Made by a program: the position numbers and the translations under genes
Shown: piece by piece, positions 1 through 9,392 of the stretch
Position numbering within the stretch: the first letter of the stretch is position 1
Layout of the letters: each line of letters begins with the position of its first letter
Origin: Gammaproteobacteria bacterium
GTDB lineage: Bacteria; Pseudomonadota; Gammaproteobacteria; Steroidobacterales; Steroidobacteraceae
Length of the DNA stretch: 64,000 nucleotides
Direction of reading: 5' to 3'
NCBI GenBank assembly: GCA_025359205.1
Contig: JANYHD010000016.1
Coordinates: 81,257 to 145,256 of the forward strand
Notes under the pieces: model-generated
What the model saw: only the letters and a program-made list of their open reading frames with translations
Told to the model about the DNA's origin: nothing
Database searches by the model: none

Positions 1-46
1 CGCGCGAATCGCTCCCTTCCAGCACGTAGAAATCTGCGCGCTCCAC
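1..46 (-). CDS. holC: DNA polymerase III chi subunit, N-terminal fragment (runs off the window)
   Basis: Only the first 15 codons are inside the window. On the minus strand a GTG at 46-44 opens a frame reading VERADFYVLEGSDSR, which matches the usual HolC beginning (hydrophobic strand with DFYVL). An in-frame TAG, the pepA stop, lies upstream, so translation cannot start much earlier. The gene follows pepA by 18 bp on the same strand, and pepA-holC is a common gammaproteobacterial order. The chi subunit links the clamp loader to single-strand binding protein. The call rests on the short N-terminus and synteny. Confidence 0.6.
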   Translation of the reverse strand, partial: MERADFYVLEGSDSR

Positions 47-64
47 TTGCTGGCCCGGACCGCG

Positions 65-1558
65 CTAGCCGCGTGCGCGCCGGATGAGGAAATCGCCCAG
101 CAGCGCGAGCGGCCGGCCCGTGGCGCTCTTGTGGCTGCCCGACAGCCAGGCCGTGCCCGCGATGTCGAGGTGCGCCCACTTCATGCCCTTGGTGAAGCGG
201 CCCAGGAATGCGGCGGCGGTGATCGCGCCGCCATCGCGGCCGGCAACGTTGGCCACGTCGGCGAAGTTGGTCTTGAGCTGCTCGCCGTACTCCTCGGTCA
301 GCGGTAGCTGCCAGGCCCGATCGTCCGCGCGCTTGCCCGAGGCCACGAGCTCCCGCGCCAGCTCGTCGTCGTTGCCCATGACACCCGTGTGATGCGCGCC
401 CAGCGCAACCACGCATGCGCCGGTGAGCGTTGCCATGTCGATGACGGCGGCGGGTCGGTAGCGGCGCGCGTAGTGCAACGCGTCGCTCAGGATCAGCCTG
501 CCTTCCGCGTCCGTGTTGAGTATTTCCACGGTCTGCCCGTCGGCGCTGGTGACGATGTCGCCCGGCTTGATCGCGCGGCCGCCCGGCATGTTTTCGCAGG
601 CCGGGATCAGTCCCACCAGGTTGAGGCGCAGCTTGAGGCGCGCGGCCAGGTCGAAAGCCGCCAGCACGGTGGCCGCGCCGCACATGTCGAATTTCATTTC
701 GTCCATGGCGTTGGCATCCTTGATCGAGATGCCGCCGCTGTCGAAGGTGACACCCTTGCCCACCAGCACCAGTGGCGCCGCGCCGCGGCGACCGCCGCGG
801 TGCTCGAGGATGATGAAGCGCGGCGGTTCGGCACTGCCGCGCGTCACGGCGAGGAAGCAGCCCATCTTCAGTCGCCTGATCTGCGCTTCGTTGAGCGAGC
901 GTGCGCGTACGGAGCGGTGCGTGCGCGCCAGCTGCGCGGCCTGCGCCGCGAGATAGCGCGGCGTGCAGATGTTGCCAGGCAGGTTGGCGATGTTGCGCAG
1001 GAGCGTTGCACTGTCTGCTATTGCGCTGCCATCGCCGAGGCCGCGGCGCGCGTCGGCCAGGCTGCCGGGCGCGAACGGGCCGATCTTGGCGCGCGCCAGT
1101 GCCGGGGCCGGCGCACGTTTGCCGGTTTTCAGGTCGTTGATGCGATAGAGCGAGGCACCGCAGGTTTCCGCAGCCGAGCGGGCCAGCGTGTAATCGTCGA
1201 GTTCACGATCGTCCGGTCGTTCGAGCGCAAAGATGGCGCCGGCCACGCGCGTGCGCGCCAGTGCCGTGGTGGCCGTGGCGAGCGCCCGGCGCCAGGTGCG
1301 GCGCTGGTAGCTCTTGGCCGCGCCCAGGCCCACGAGCAGCAGGCGGCTGGCGCGCAGTCCTGGCAGGTCGGCCAGCAACAGCGTTTCGCCGGCGCGACCC
1401 GCGAAGTCGCCCCGCTGCAGCAGCTGCTTGAGGCGGCCACGGACCGCCCGGTCCACGGCACGCGCTTCGGTTCCCAGCTCGCGGGCCTCGAAAACGCCGA
1501 CGACGAGGCAATCGGCACGTTGCGCGGTCGGCTTGCCACTGTAGGCTGAACACTGCAT
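65..1558 (-). CDS. pepA: Leucyl aminopeptidase (M17, PepA)
   Basis: Cytosolic dimetal aminopeptidase of 497 residues that removes N-terminal amino acids from peptides; PepA homologues also bind DNA in Xer recombination. The C-terminal catalytic domain shows the metal-binding stretch KGVTFDSGGISIK and the family signature NTDAEGRLILSDAL near residue 347. The N-terminal macro-like domain is present. The start at 1558 (MQCSAYSGK) is chosen because it gives the usual family length and has an AGAGGA ribosome site 8 bp upstream. A longer frame to 1753 exists but would extend across the lptF promoter. It is divergent from lptF and followed by holC. Confidence 0.95.
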   Translation of the reverse strand: MQCSAYSGKPTAQRADCLVVGVFEARELGTEARAVDRAVRGRLKQLLQRGDFAGRAGETLLLADLPGLRASRLLLVGLGAAKSYQRRTWRRALATATTALARTRVAGAIFALERPDDRELDDYTLARSAAETCGASLYRINDLKTGKRAPAPALARAKIGPFAPGSLADARRGLGDGSAIADSATLLRNIANLPGNICTPRYLAAQAAQLARTHRSVRARSLNEAQIRRLKMGCFLAVTRGSAEPPRFIILEHRGGRRGAAPLVLVGKGVTFDSGGISIKDANAMDEMKFDMCGAATVLAAFDLAARLKLRLNLVGLIPACENMPGGRAIKPGDIVTSADGQTVEILNTDAEGRLILSDALHYARRYRPAAVIDMATLTGACVVALGAHHTGVMGNDDELARELVASGKRADDRAWQLPLTEEYGEQLKTNFADVANVAGRDGGAITAAAFLGRFTKGMKWAHLDIAGTAWLSGSHKSATGRPLALLGDFLIRRARG

Positions 1559-1581
1559 GGGGCGGTCCTCTCGAGCCGGAG

Positions 1582-1611
1582 TTGAGTGCCCGGCTGCCAC
1601 TTCGGTATAAG
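1582..1611 (+). promoter_or_regulatory. Candidate sigma70 promoter for lptF-lptG
   Basis: TTGAGT at 1582-1587 and TATAAG at 1606-1611 are separated by 18 bp, about 50 bp upstream of the lptF TTG start. The site lies in the pepA/lptF divergent gap. It was found by inspection only. Confidence 0.4.
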
Positions 1612-1667
1612 GTAGTGCGTCGAAAGGGCGGCAGTTTAGCCGATGCGGCGCGATTCGTGAGGGTGCC

Positions 1668-2720
1668 TTGCAAATTCTGCAGCGGTATTTTTTCCGGGAA
1701 CTGGCGCTCAATTTCCTGGGCGTCACCGGCGCGCTGCTGGCCATACTGGTCATTTACCAGCTCGGCGCCGTGCTGGAGCGGGCGGCCCAGTACCAGTATC
1801 CGCGCGCCGTGGTGCTGCAGTTGTTCGCGCTGGGTGCGGCGGAGAATTTCTCGCTGCTGCTGCCGCTCGGGCTGATGCTGGGTGTTGTGCTGGCCCTCGG
1901 GCGGCTCTACCACGAAAGCGAAATGACGGCGGCGCAGGCCTGTGGCTTTGGGGGCGTGCGTGCCTGGCTGCCGGTCGCGGCGCTGGCCGTATTGGTGGCC
2001 GCCCTGAGCGGTTGGCTGAGCCTGCAGTTCGCCCCGCAGGCGGCGGCGCGGCGTGTCGCGCTCACGGCACAGGCCGTACGCGCCGGACTCGCCGAACCCT
2101 TCAGCGCCGGGCGCTTTCGCAGCTTCAACGGCGGCAGCACCGTGGTGTATGGCGCCAGCACCAACGCCGCGGGTGAATTGCAGCGCGTGTTCATCAAGCA
2201 GTCCGCCGGCGACGAGGTCATCACCACGGTCGCGCAACGGGCGCGCCGCCAGGCGGGTCCCGACGGTCTGAGCCAGACGATCGTGCTGCTCGATGGCGAG
2301 CGCTTCGAGGGAGTGCCCGGTTCGAGTCGCTACCGCCTGCTGAAATTTGCCGAACTGCGCGTGCCGCTCGCGCCGCCACCGCCAATGGCCAGGCCCGAGC
2401 GGCTCGATGAAATGCCGACCGCAACGCTCAGGCGCAGCACGCAATTGGGCGATCGCGCGGAGTTGCAGTGGCGTGCCGGTTACCCGCTGATGGTGCTGGT
2501 GGCGGCGTGGTGTGCCGCGCCGCTCGGGCGATTGCGGCCAAGGCAGGGCCGCTATACGCGCGTCTGGCTGGCGGTACTGTGCTTTGCGGTGTATAGCAAC
2601 CTGGCGATCGCCTCGCGCACCTGGTTCGAGCACGGCACGACGCCTCCGTCCATTGGCATCTGGTGGGTGCACCTGCCGTTCCTGGCCCTCGGCCTGTTCC
2701 TGGTCCGGCGGCGCGCATGA
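1668..2720 (+). CDS. lptF: LPS export ABC transporter permease LptF
   Basis: Inner-membrane permease of the LptB2FG complex, which extracts lipopolysaccharide from the inner membrane and feeds it to the LptC-A-D bridge. It has 350 residues with N-terminal membrane segments (about residues 12-36 and 50-75), a third near 100-120, a periplasmic jellyroll domain of about 150 residues, and three C-terminal membrane segments. The beginning, ILQRYFFRELALNF, is typical of LptF. The start is a TTG at 1668, because no in-frame ATG precedes the first membrane helix. Its TGA overlaps the lptG ATG. Position divergent from pepA is conserved in gammaproteobacteria. Confidence 0.92.
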   Translation: MQILQRYFFRELALNFLGVTGALLAILVIYQLGAVLERAAQYQYPRAVVLQLFALGAAENFSLLLPLGLMLGVVLALGRLYHESEMTAAQACGFGGVRAWLPVAALAVLVAALSGWLSLQFAPQAAARRVALTAQAVRAGLAEPFSAGRFRSFNGGSTVVYGASTNAAGELQRVFIKQSAGDEVITTVAQRARRQAGPDGLSQTIVLLDGERFEGVPGSSRYRLLKFAELRVPLAPPPPMARPERLDEMPTATLRRSTQLGDRAELQWRAGYPLMVLVAAWCAAPLGRLRPRQGRYTRVWLAVLCFAVYSNLAIASRTWFEHGTTPPSIGIWWVHLPFLALGLFLVRRRA

Positions 2721-3784
2721 CCCTCATCGACCGCTATGTGTCGCGTACGGTGCTCGGCGCTATCGCCCTGGTCATGGCCGTGCTGGTGCTGCTCGGGGCG
2801 ATCGCCAACCTGCGCGACGAGCAGGGGAGCATCGGTGTGGGCCACTACAGCATGTTCGAGGCACTGGTCTACAGCCTGCTCAACGTGCCGCGTTTTGCGC
2901 TCGATGCCTTTCCCGCCGGCGTATTGATTGGCGCCATGCTGGGGGTCGGGGCGCTCGCCCGCAGCCACGAGCTCACAGCGGTGCGCTCCGCCGGCATGTC
3001 GCGCTGGCGGCTGGCCGGCACGATGCTGGGCTGCGGCGTGCTGCTGCTCGCCATCGGCCTGGCCATAGGCGAATTCCTGGCGCCACGCCTCGAGCAGTAT
3101 GCAGACGAGCGTAAGGCCATCGCCCGCGACGGCAATGTCAGCCTGGCCGGTGCTGGCGGTGCCTGGGTGCGTGATGGCAACCTCATGATCAATATTGCCG
3201 AACGATCAAGCGCCAGCCAGTTCGGCGGTATCCTGGTGTTCGATCTCGCCGATGACAACCGCTTGCTCGCGGTGGCGCATGCGCAGCGCGCGATCAACCT
3301 CGGCGGCAAGACCTGGGAGCTGGATAGCTACGCGGAGTCCCGCTTTTCAGGTGATATCGTTGCCAACCGGCAGGCTGAGCGGCACCGGCTGGCCACGGCC
3401 GTCAGCGACAGCTTCCTGCAGATGGCCGTGGTGCAACCCAGCGAGATGGCGCTGAGCGAACTGTACCGGGCGATGGTCTACCTGCGTGCCAATCGCCAGG
3501 ACGCGCGTCCCTACGCATTGGCGTTTTGGTCCGGGCTGGCGCGGAGCCTCGCGATTCCCTTCGGCGTGCTGTTTGCGCTGCCGTTCGGTTTTGGAACCAT
3601 GCGCTCGGCCGGCAGCGGCGCGCGCAGTACCCTGGGCCTGGCCGTCGGCCTGGTGTATTTCTTCCTGCAGCGCACGGTCGAGAGCGGCACGGTGGTGTTC
3701 AGCCTCGACCCGCTGTTGCTGGCATGGGTGCCAACGCTGTTGCTGGGCACAGCGGCGGCGGTACTGTTAGTGCGCACCCGCTAG
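2717..3784 (+). CDS. lptG: LPS export ABC transporter permease LptG
   Basis: Partner of LptF in the lipopolysaccharide exporter, 355 residues. It begins MTLIDRYVSRTVLGAI, the LptG pattern, and has the same layout as LptF: N-terminal membrane helices, a periplasmic jellyroll domain and C-terminal helices (for example the stretch following ARSLAIPFGVLFALPFGFG). The ATG at 2717 overlaps the lptF stop (ATGA), so the two are translationally coupled. A longer frame from 2663 only runs back into lptF. The stop codon lies inside a short tandem duplication (3772-3805). Confidence 0.92.
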   Translation: MTLIDRYVSRTVLGAIALVMAVLVLLGAIANLRDEQGSIGVGHYSMFEALVYSLLNVPRFALDAFPAGVLIGAMLGVGALARSHELTAVRSAGMSRWRLAGTMLGCGVLLLAIGLAIGEFLAPRLEQYADERKAIARDGNVSLAGAGGAWVRDGNLMINIAERSSASQFGGILVFDLADDNRLLAVAHAQRAINLGGKTWELDSYAESRFSGDIVANRQAERHRLATAVSDSFLQMAVVQPSEMALSELYRAMVYLRANRQDARPYALAFWSGLARSLAIPFGVLFALPFGFGTMRSAGSGARSTLGLAVGLVYFFLQRTVESGTVVFSLDPLLLAWVPTLLLGTAAAVLLVRTR

Positions 3785-3805
3785 CATGGCGCGCACCCGC
3801 TAGCA
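3772..3805 (+). repeat. Short direct repeat at the lptG 3' end
   Basis: The 15-mer GCGCACCCGCTAGCA occurs at 3772-3786 and again at 3791-3805, 19 bp apart. The first copy contains the lptG stop codon TAG and the second lies in the gap before the peroxidase gene. It looks like a local slippage duplication. Confidence 0.8.
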
Positions 3806-3818
3806 CAGGAGATTGCTC

Positions 3819-4325
3819 ATGGGCATTTACGAATTTGAAGTGCGCACGATCGACGGCAAGACGGCGCGCCTGGGCAGTTACGCGGGCGAAGTGTTGCTCA
3901 TCGTCAACGTCGCCAGTCAATGCGGCTATACACCGCAGTACACGGGCCTCGAGGCTTTGTACCGGCAGTTTCACGCGCAGGGCTTCGAAGTGCTGGGCTT
4001 TCCCTGCGACCAGTTTGGCAAGCAGGAGCCGGGCGACGAGGCGCAGATCCGCGAATTTTGCCAGCTCAACTACCAGGTGAGCTTCCCGATGTTCGCGAAG
4101 CTCGAGGTCAATGGCGAGCGCGCGCACGCCTTGTATCAGTTCCTGAAAGCGGCGCGCCCGGGCGTGTTGAGCACCGAGGCGATCAAGTGGAATTTCACCA
4201 AGTTCCTAGTGGCGCGTGATGGCACGGTATTGCGCCGCTATGCCCCGGCCGACAAGCCGGAGAGCCTGGCCGGGGCAATCGAGGCGGCGTTGGCGGCGCC
4301 GGGGGCGGCGGCGCCTTCAGGCTGA
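3819..4325 (+). CDS. Glutathione peroxidase family protein (Cys type)
   Basis: Thioredoxin-fold peroxidase of 168 residues that reduces hydrogen peroxide and organic hydroperoxides, probably with thioredoxin or glutathione. The peroxidatic cysteine is in [13 protein letters not shown], near residue 35. Further family motifs are [12 protein letters not shown] and KWNFTKFLV (catalytic Trp/Asn). No TGA lies at the active site, so it is a cysteine rather than a selenocysteine enzyme. The ATG at 3819 has an AGGAG site about 7 bp upstream. The last 9 bases overlap the convergent ppsA 3' end. Confidence 0.9.
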   Translation: MGIYEFEVRTIDGKTARLGSYAGEVLLIVNVASQCGYTPQYTGLEALYRQFHAQGFEVLGFPCDQFGKQEPGDEAQIREFCQLNYQVSFPMFAKLEVNGERAHALYQFLKAARPGVLSTEAIKWNFTKFLVARDGTVLRRYAPADKPESLAGAIEAALAAPGAAAPSG

Positions 4326-6719
4326 TTTTCCGGCCAGCATCATCCAGGTGGCGATGACCGAGTCGGGGTTTAGCGAGATGCTGTCGATGCCCTGCGCCAC
4401 CAGATCGCGCGCCATGTCGGGGTGATCGGAGGGCCCCTGGCCGCAGATGCCGACGTACTTGCCCTGCCGCCGACAGGCGGTGATGGCAAGCGCGATCAGC
4501 GACTTCACTGCCGCATCTCGCTCGTCGAAGCTCTGCGCCACCAGCGCCGAATCGCGATCGACGCCCAGGGTCAGCTGCGTCAGGTCGTTGGAACCGATGG
4601 ACATGCCATCGAAGTATTGCAGGAACTCGTCGGCCAGCAGTGCATTGCCCGGCAGCTCGCACATCATGATCAGCTTGAGTCCGTCTGCGCCGCGCTTCAG
4701 CCCGTTGGCGGCCAGCAGCTCCGTGACTGCGCGCGCCTCGGCAACGGTGCGCACGAAGGGCACCATCACCTGCACGTTGTCGAGTCCCATTTCACCGCGC
4801 ACGCGCCGCAGCGCCCGGCACTCGAGCTCGAAGCAGGGCCGGAAGCTGGTGTCGATGTAACGGGCCGCGCCGCGGAAGCCCAGCATCGGATTCTCTTCCT
4901 GTGGTTCGTACTGCCGGCCGCCGAGCAGGTTCGCATATTCGTTGGACTTGAAATCGGAAAGCCGCACGATGACCGGTTCGGGCGCAAAGGCGCAGGCGAT
5001 CTGGGCGATGCCTTCGCTGAGGCGGTCGACGAAGAACTCCACTGGCTCGCCGTACCCGGCCAGGTGCGGGCGTATCTGCTCCTGCAGCGCCGGATCCAGC
5101 CGCTCGAACTCGAGCAGCGCGCGCGGATGCACGCCGATCATGCGGTTGATGATGAACTCCAGGCGCGCCAGCCCTACGCCACGGTGCGGCAGGCCGGCGA
5201 AAGCGAAGGCGCGATCCGGGTTGCCGACGTTCATCATGATGCGCACGGGCGAGGGCGGCATGGCATCGAGCTCGATCTGCTGGTGCTCGAAGGGCAGCAG
5301 GCCCGCGTAGACGAATCCAGTGTCGCCCTCGGCGCAGGAGACGGTGACCTCTTGCCCCTCGGCGATCGCCTTGGTGGCATTGCCGCAGCCCACCACCGCC
5401 GGCACGCCTAGTTCGCGCGCGATGATCGCCGCGTGACAGGTGCGGCCGCCGCGGTTGGTGACGATGGCGGCGGCGCGCTTCATGACCGGTTCCCAGTCCG
5501 GGTCGGTCATGTCGGCGACCAGCACGTCGCCCGGTTGCACCTGCGCCATGCTGCCGGCATCGCGCACCACGCGCGCGCGGCCGCTGCCGATGCGGCCACC
5601 GATGCTGCGCCCTTCGGCCAGCACGGGCCCGCGCTTCTGCAGCGCATAGCGCTCGATGCTGCGGCCGACGCGGCTCTGCACGGTCTCGGGCCGCGCCTGC
5701 AGTATGTACATCTGCCCATCGATGCCGTCGCGCGCCCATTCGATGTCCATCGGGCAGCGGTAATGCTGCTCGATGATCAGTGCCTGCCGAGCGAGCTCTT
5801 CCACTTCCGTGTCGGCCAGAGAAAAACGCGCACGCTCCGCGGCGGGCACCTCCACGGTGCGGACGCGCTCGGTTCCGCCTGGCTCGGCATAGATCATCCT
5901 GAGCGCTTTTCCGCCCAGGTTGCGGCGCACGATCGCGCGCTTGCCGGCGCGGAGCGCGGGTTTGTACACGTAGAACTCGTCCGGGTTGACCGCACCCTGC
6001 ACCACGGTCTCGCCCAGGCCGTAGGCACTGGTGACGAACACGACGTCGCGGAAGCCCGAGTCGGTATCGAGCGTGAACATCACGCCGCTCGCGCCCACGT
6101 CGCTCCTGACCATGTATTGCACGCCCACGGACAGCGCCACCAGTGCGTGGTCGAAGCGCTGGTGCACCCGATAGGCGATCGCGCGGTCGGTGAACAGCGA
6201 GGCATACACCTGGTGAATCGCGCCGAGCAGCGCGGCTTCGCCACGGACGTTCAGGAAGGTCTCCTGCTGGCCGGCGAACGAGGCCTCCGGCAGGTCTTCC
6301 GCCGTGGCCGACGAGCGCACCGCCACTGCGATGCCCTGGCCCCCGTCCATGGCGCGCCAGCGCTGCAGCACGGCCTGCTGCAGCGCGGGCGCGAATGGCG
6401 TCTCGAGGATCCACTGCCGGATGCGCGCGCCGCTGGCGGCCAGCGCGGTCACGTCCTCCACGTCGAGGGCGGCGAGCTCGGCATTGATCCGCGCGGCCAG
6501 GCCGCCCGGCGCGAGAAAATCGCGATAGGCGGCGGCCGTGGTCGCGAAGCCGCGCGGTACGCGCACGCCGAGTTTCGTGAGTGCGCCCAGCATTTCGCCG
6601 ATCGACGCATTCTTGCCGCCGACCCGGTCGATGTCAGCGAGGCCCACCTCATCGAAGGACAGGACGTATTCGTTCACCAGCTGCTTCCTCGACGGGTCGG
6701 GTGGCTTATTGTCCCTCAT
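4317..6719 (-). CDS. ppsA: Phosphoenolpyruvate synthase
   Basis: Converts pyruvate and ATP to PEP, AMP and phosphate at the start of gluconeogenesis. It has 800 residues: an N-terminal ATP-grasp/pyruvate-binding domain ([11 protein letters not shown] near residue 25), a phosphohistidine domain with [19 protein letters not shown] (catalytic His about 429), and a C-terminal TIM barrel ending in [11 protein letters not shown] (catalytic Cys about 757). The ATG at 6719 is chosen; a GTG at 6677 (VNEYVLSF) is an alternative closer to other PpsA starts. It is divergent from its regulator ppsR, as in many proteobacteria. Confidence 0.95.
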   Translation of the reverse strand: MRDNKPPDPSRKQLVNEYVLSFDEVGLADIDRVGGKNASIGEMLGALTKLGVRVPRGFATTAAAYRDFLAPGGLAARINAELAALDVEDVTALAASGARIRQWILETPFAPALQQAVLQRWRAMDGGQGIAVAVRSSATAEDLPEASFAGQQETFLNVRGEAALLGAIHQVYASLFTDRAIAYRVHQRFDHALVALSVGVQYMVRSDVGASGVMFTLDTDSGFRDVVFVTSAYGLGETVVQGAVNPDEFYVYKPALRAGKRAIVRRNLGGKALRMIYAEPGGTERVRTVEVPAAERARFSLADTEVEELARQALIIEQHYRCPMDIEWARDGIDGQMYILQARPETVQSRVGRSIERYALQKRGPVLAEGRSIGGRIGSGRARVVRDAGSMAQVQPGDVLVADMTDPDWEPVMKRAAAIVTNRGGRTCHAAIIARELGVPAVVGCGNATKAIAEGQEVTVSCAEGDTGFVYAGLLPFEHQQIELDAMPPSPVRIMMNVGNPDRAFAFAGLPHRGVGLARLEFIINRMIGVHPRALLEFERLDPALQEQIRPHLAGYGEPVEFFVDRLSEGIAQIACAFAPEPVIVRLSDFKSNEYANLLGGRQYEPQEENPMLGFRGAARYIDTSFRPCFELECRALRRVRGEMGLDNVQVMVPFVRTVAEARAVTELLAANGLKRGADGLKLIMMCELPGNALLADEFLQYFDGMSIGSNDLTQLTLGVDRDSALVAQSFDERDAAVKSLIALAITACRRQGKYVGICGQGPSDHPDMARDLVAQGIDSISLNPDSVIATWMMLAGKSA

Positions 6720-6776
6720 TTCCGGGCATGGGACACTGCCGCGGGCGGGATGCGCACACTTCCTGGAGCGGACGGC

Positions 6777-7601
6777 TTGAACAAACGCACGGTGTTCTTC
6801 GTATCCGATCAGACCGGCGTCACCGCCGAGACCATGGGCCACAGCCTGCTGACGCAGTTCGACGGCGCCCAGTATCAATCACTGACGTTGCCATTCGTCG
6901 CGACCGCGGCCGAGGCCGCTGCCGTCGTGCAGCGCATCGATGCAGCGGGGCGTGAGTCGGGCATGCGGCCGATCGTGTTCGCGACGCTGGTGGACGATGC
7001 GGTGCGCGCCGTGCTGCAACAGGCCGATGCACTGGTGCTTGATTTCTTTGCCGCCTTCCTCGGGCCGCTCGAGGCCGAGCTCGCCATGCCGTCGGCCCAT
7101 GCCAGTGGACGCGCGCACGGCATGGCGGACCTGGCGGCCTACACCGCGCGCATCAATGCCACGAACTTCGCGCTCGCCAACGACGATGGCGCCGGCGCCC
7201 GCGACTATGCCGCCGCCGACGTGGTGCTGGTGGGCGTGTCGCGCTCGGGCAAGACGCCCACCTGCCTGTACCTGGCGCTGCAGTACGGCGTGTACGCCGC
7301 CAACTATCCGCTGGCGGACGAAGACCTGGAATCCGGGGAGCTGCCGGCCGTGTTGCTGCCGCACCGGAACAAGCTGTTCGGCTTGACGATACGCCCGGAC
7401 CGCCTGCAGCAGATCCGCCACGAGCGGCGTCCGGGCAGCCGCTACGCCTCGCTCCCACAGGTGCAGTCGGAACTGCGCGCGGCACAGGCGCTGTATGCGC
7501 GCGTCAAGCTGCCTTATCTGGACACCACGGAATGCAGCATCGAGGAAATCGCCAGCCGCATTCTCGATCGCCTGCACCTTGAGCGTCGCGTGCGCCTGTG
7601 A
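6777..7601 (+). CDS. ppsR: PEP synthase regulatory protein (kinase/pyrophosphorylase)
   Basis: DUF299 family enzyme of 274 residues. It inactivates PpsA by ADP-dependent threonine phosphorylation and reactivates it by phosphorolysis. The P-loop-like motif [10 protein letters not shown] is at about 152-161, followed by [11 protein letters not shown], and the N-terminus [16 protein letters not shown] is typical. The TTG start at 6777 has GGAG about 10 bp upstream. An in-frame ATG at 6750 would add nine residues. An open frame continues back to 5433 but lies antisense to ppsA and is ignored. Confidence 0.93.
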   Translation: MNKRTVFFVSDQTGVTAETMGHSLLTQFDGAQYQSLTLPFVATAAEAAAVVQRIDAAGRESGMRPIVFATLVDDAVRAVLQQADALVLDFFAAFLGPLEAELAMPSAHASGRAHGMADLAAYTARINATNFALANDDGAGARDYAAADVVLVGVSRSGKTPTCLYLALQYGVYAANYPLADEDLESGELPAVLLPHRNKLFGLTIRPDRLQQIRHERRPGSRYASLPQVQSELRAAQALYARVKLPYLDTTECSIEEIASRILDRLHLERRVRL

Positions 7602-7641
7602 GGGGCGGCGCCCGGCCTGGCGTGAGGCACGACTTGCGGCG

Positions 7642-8436
7642 TTAGCGCCCCGTGAAGCGCGGTTCCCGTTTTTCCAGGAAGGCCGCGACACCTTCGCGAA
7701 AGTCCTGGCTGTCGATGCACTGCGATTGCGCCGCGACTTCATTCTGGTAGCTGTGCGCGAAATCGACGCCGCCCGCCTCGCGCAGCAGCCGCTTGCTGTG
7801 CATCAGTGCGAGCGGAGCGCGCTGCGCAAGTTTCGCGGCCCACTGCAGCGCCGTTTCCACGGCCGTGCCCTTGGCCACGACACGGTTGGCCAGGCCCAGC
7901 TCAAAGCAGCGCGCAGCGGCGACCCGCGTGCAGTCGACAGCGAATTCAAAGGCCCGGCGTGCGCCAATCTGACGTTCGAGCAGCCAGTTGATGCCGCCGT
8001 CAGGCACCAGCGCGATATTGTGGAAAGGCAGTGCGAAGTAAGCGTCGTCAGCCATGACCACCAGGTCGCTGGCCAGCACGAAGGCGCAGCCTATTCCGGC
8101 CACGAGTCCCTCGACCGCAGCGATGACAGGTTTACCCATTTCAATGATCGCCCGGATTCCCGCACCGTACTCGTTGTCAAGCTGGCGACGCACTTCGCCA
8201 CTATCCGCCTTGCCTGCGCTCATTGCCTTCAGGTCGGCGCCCGCGCTAAATGCACGGCCGGCTCCGGTGAGCACCACGACGCGCACTTCGGCATCGGTGG
8301 CGACGCGCTGCAGCGCCGCAGCGAGCTGCGTGCGCAAAGCCGCGTCGAAGGAGTTCAGCGCCTCGGGGCGGTTCAGCGTCAGCAGCGCCACCGGACCGCG
8401 CCGTTCGCAGACGACCGCCGGCTGTGCCTCGTTCAT
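7642..8436 (-). CDS. Enoyl-CoA hydratase/isomerase (crotonase) family protein
   Basis: Crotonase of 264 residues with the CoA-binding and oxyanion-hole stretches RAFSAGADLKAM and EGLVAGIGCAFVLASDL. The two glutamates that catalyse hydration in classical enoyl-CoA hydratases appear to be replaced: Ala118 in GCAFV and the PFHN stretch near 139. An aspartate in the VPDGG motif (Asp146) is kept, as in PaaG-type isomerases. It may therefore isomerise rather than hydrate an enoyl-CoA (inference). The start at 8436 overlaps the upstream dehydrogenase stop (ATGA), so the two are co-translated. Confidence 0.85.
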   Translation of the reverse strand: MNEAQPAVVCERRGPVALLTLNRPEALNSFDAALRTQLAAALQRVATDAEVRVVVLTGAGRAFSAGADLKAMSAGKADSGEVRRQLDNEYGAGIRAIIEMGKPVIAAVEGLVAGIGCAFVLASDLVVMADDAYFALPFHNIALVPDGGINWLLERQIGARRAFEFAVDCTRVAAARCFELGLANRVVAKGTAVETALQWAAKLAQRAPLALMHSKRLLREAGGVDFAHSYQNEVAAQSQCIDSQDFREGVAAFLEKREPRFTGR

Positions 8437-9284
8437 GGCCGTTCCTTGAGTTGCCGTAGGCTCGGCACGAAGAAATCCGGCGTCAGCTCGGTGTCCGCAA
8501 CGCCCGGCGGAGCGTAGCCCGACAGGTCGGTGATGCCGTGCGCCGCCAGCAACTCGTCGTCCACGTAGAAATTTCCGCTCGTGGTGCGCGCGTCGCTGGT
8601 CAGGATCAGGTAGGCGGCGTCGGCCATGATGGCGGGCGAGCGCAACGCGCCCACCGGCAGGTGTCCCTTGAGCATGGCCATCACCGCCGTGTCGATCGCC
8701 GTGCGCGGCCACAGCGCGTTCACGCCCACGCGGCCGCGGTATTCGCCCGCTACCCCCAGCACCACCATGCTCATGCCGAATTTGGCCATCGTATAGGCGA
8801 CGTGAGGGGCGAACCAGCGCTCCTGCATCGCCAACGGCGGGGACAGCATCAGCACGTGCGGATTGGGCGCCTTGAGCAGGTGCGGAAGCGCCTTCTGCGT
8901 GACCAGGTAGGTGCCGCGCGCATTGACGCCGTGCATCAGATCGAAACGCTTCATCGGCGTCGCCAGGATCGGCGTCAGACTGATGGCACTGGCGTTGTTG
9001 ACACAGATGTCGATGCCGCCGAAGCGGGCCACGGTGGCCGCGACCGCGGCTTCGACCTGCGCTTCGTCACGGATGTCGCACACTACCGGTAGGGCCTGCC
9101 CACCCGCCGCCTCAACTTCGGCGGCGGCCGTATGGATGGTGCCCGGCAGGTTTGGGTGTGGCTGGTCGGTCTTGGCGGCGATGGCCACGTTAGCGCCGTC
9201 GCGCGCTGCCCTGAGCGCGATCGCTAGGCCAATGCCGCGCGAGGCGCCGCTGATGAACAAGGTCTTGCCGCGCAGCGTAGCCAT
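8433..9284 (-). CDS. Short-chain dehydrogenase/reductase, HSDL2-like
   Basis: NAD(P)-dependent Rossmann-fold oxidoreductase of 283 residues. The cofactor motif is [13 protein letters not shown] (about 13-25), followed by [15 protein letters not shown], which is characteristic of the HSDL2 branch. NNASAISLT is also present, and the catalytic Tyr-Lys pair is [10 protein letters not shown]. The C-terminal sterol-carrier domain of animal HSDL2 is absent. The ATG at 9284 has GGTGAG 7 bp upstream; a GTG at 9296 is less likely. Coupling to the crotonase suggests lipid or acyl-CoA metabolism. It is divergent from prpB. Confidence 0.85.
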   Translation of the reverse strand: MATLRGKTLFISGASRGIGLAIALRAARDGANVAIAAKTDQPHPNLPGTIHTAAAEVEAAGGQALPVVCDIRDEAQVEAAVAATVARFGGIDICVNNASAISLTPILATPMKRFDLMHGVNARGTYLVTQKALPHLLKAPNPHVLMLSPPLAMQERWFAPHVAYTMAKFGMSMVVLGVAGEYRGRVGVNALWPRTAIDTAVMAMLKGHLPVGALRSPAIMADAAYLILTSDARTTSGNFYVDDELLAAHGITDLSGYAPPGVADTELTPDFFVPSLRQLKERP

Positions 9285-9306
9285 CGACCAGCTCACCCCG
9301 TAAGCG

Positions 9307-9333
9307 TTAACAGGCCCGAGGCCGCATTATACT
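9307..9333 (+). promoter_or_regulatory. Candidate promoter for prpBCD
   Basis: TTAACA (9307-9312) and TATACT (9328-9333) are separated by 15 bp, shorter than ideal. Transcription would begin near 9340, almost on an ATG at 9342 and about 50 bp before the ATG at 9393. Confidence 0.4.
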
Positions 9334-9392
9334 CACCGCCTATGGCAGACTTTGCACCCTCCACGGAACCTCGGCCGGCCAAGGACCTTCCC

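Noticed and set aside
3819..4325. Selenocysteine-containing glutathione peroxidase
   Set aside because: The active-site codon is TGC (cysteine), not TGA.
5433..6776. Long upstream extension of ppsR
   Set aside because: It lies antisense to ppsA and resembles no known N-terminal domain; the conserved PpsR protein starts at 6777 or 6750.
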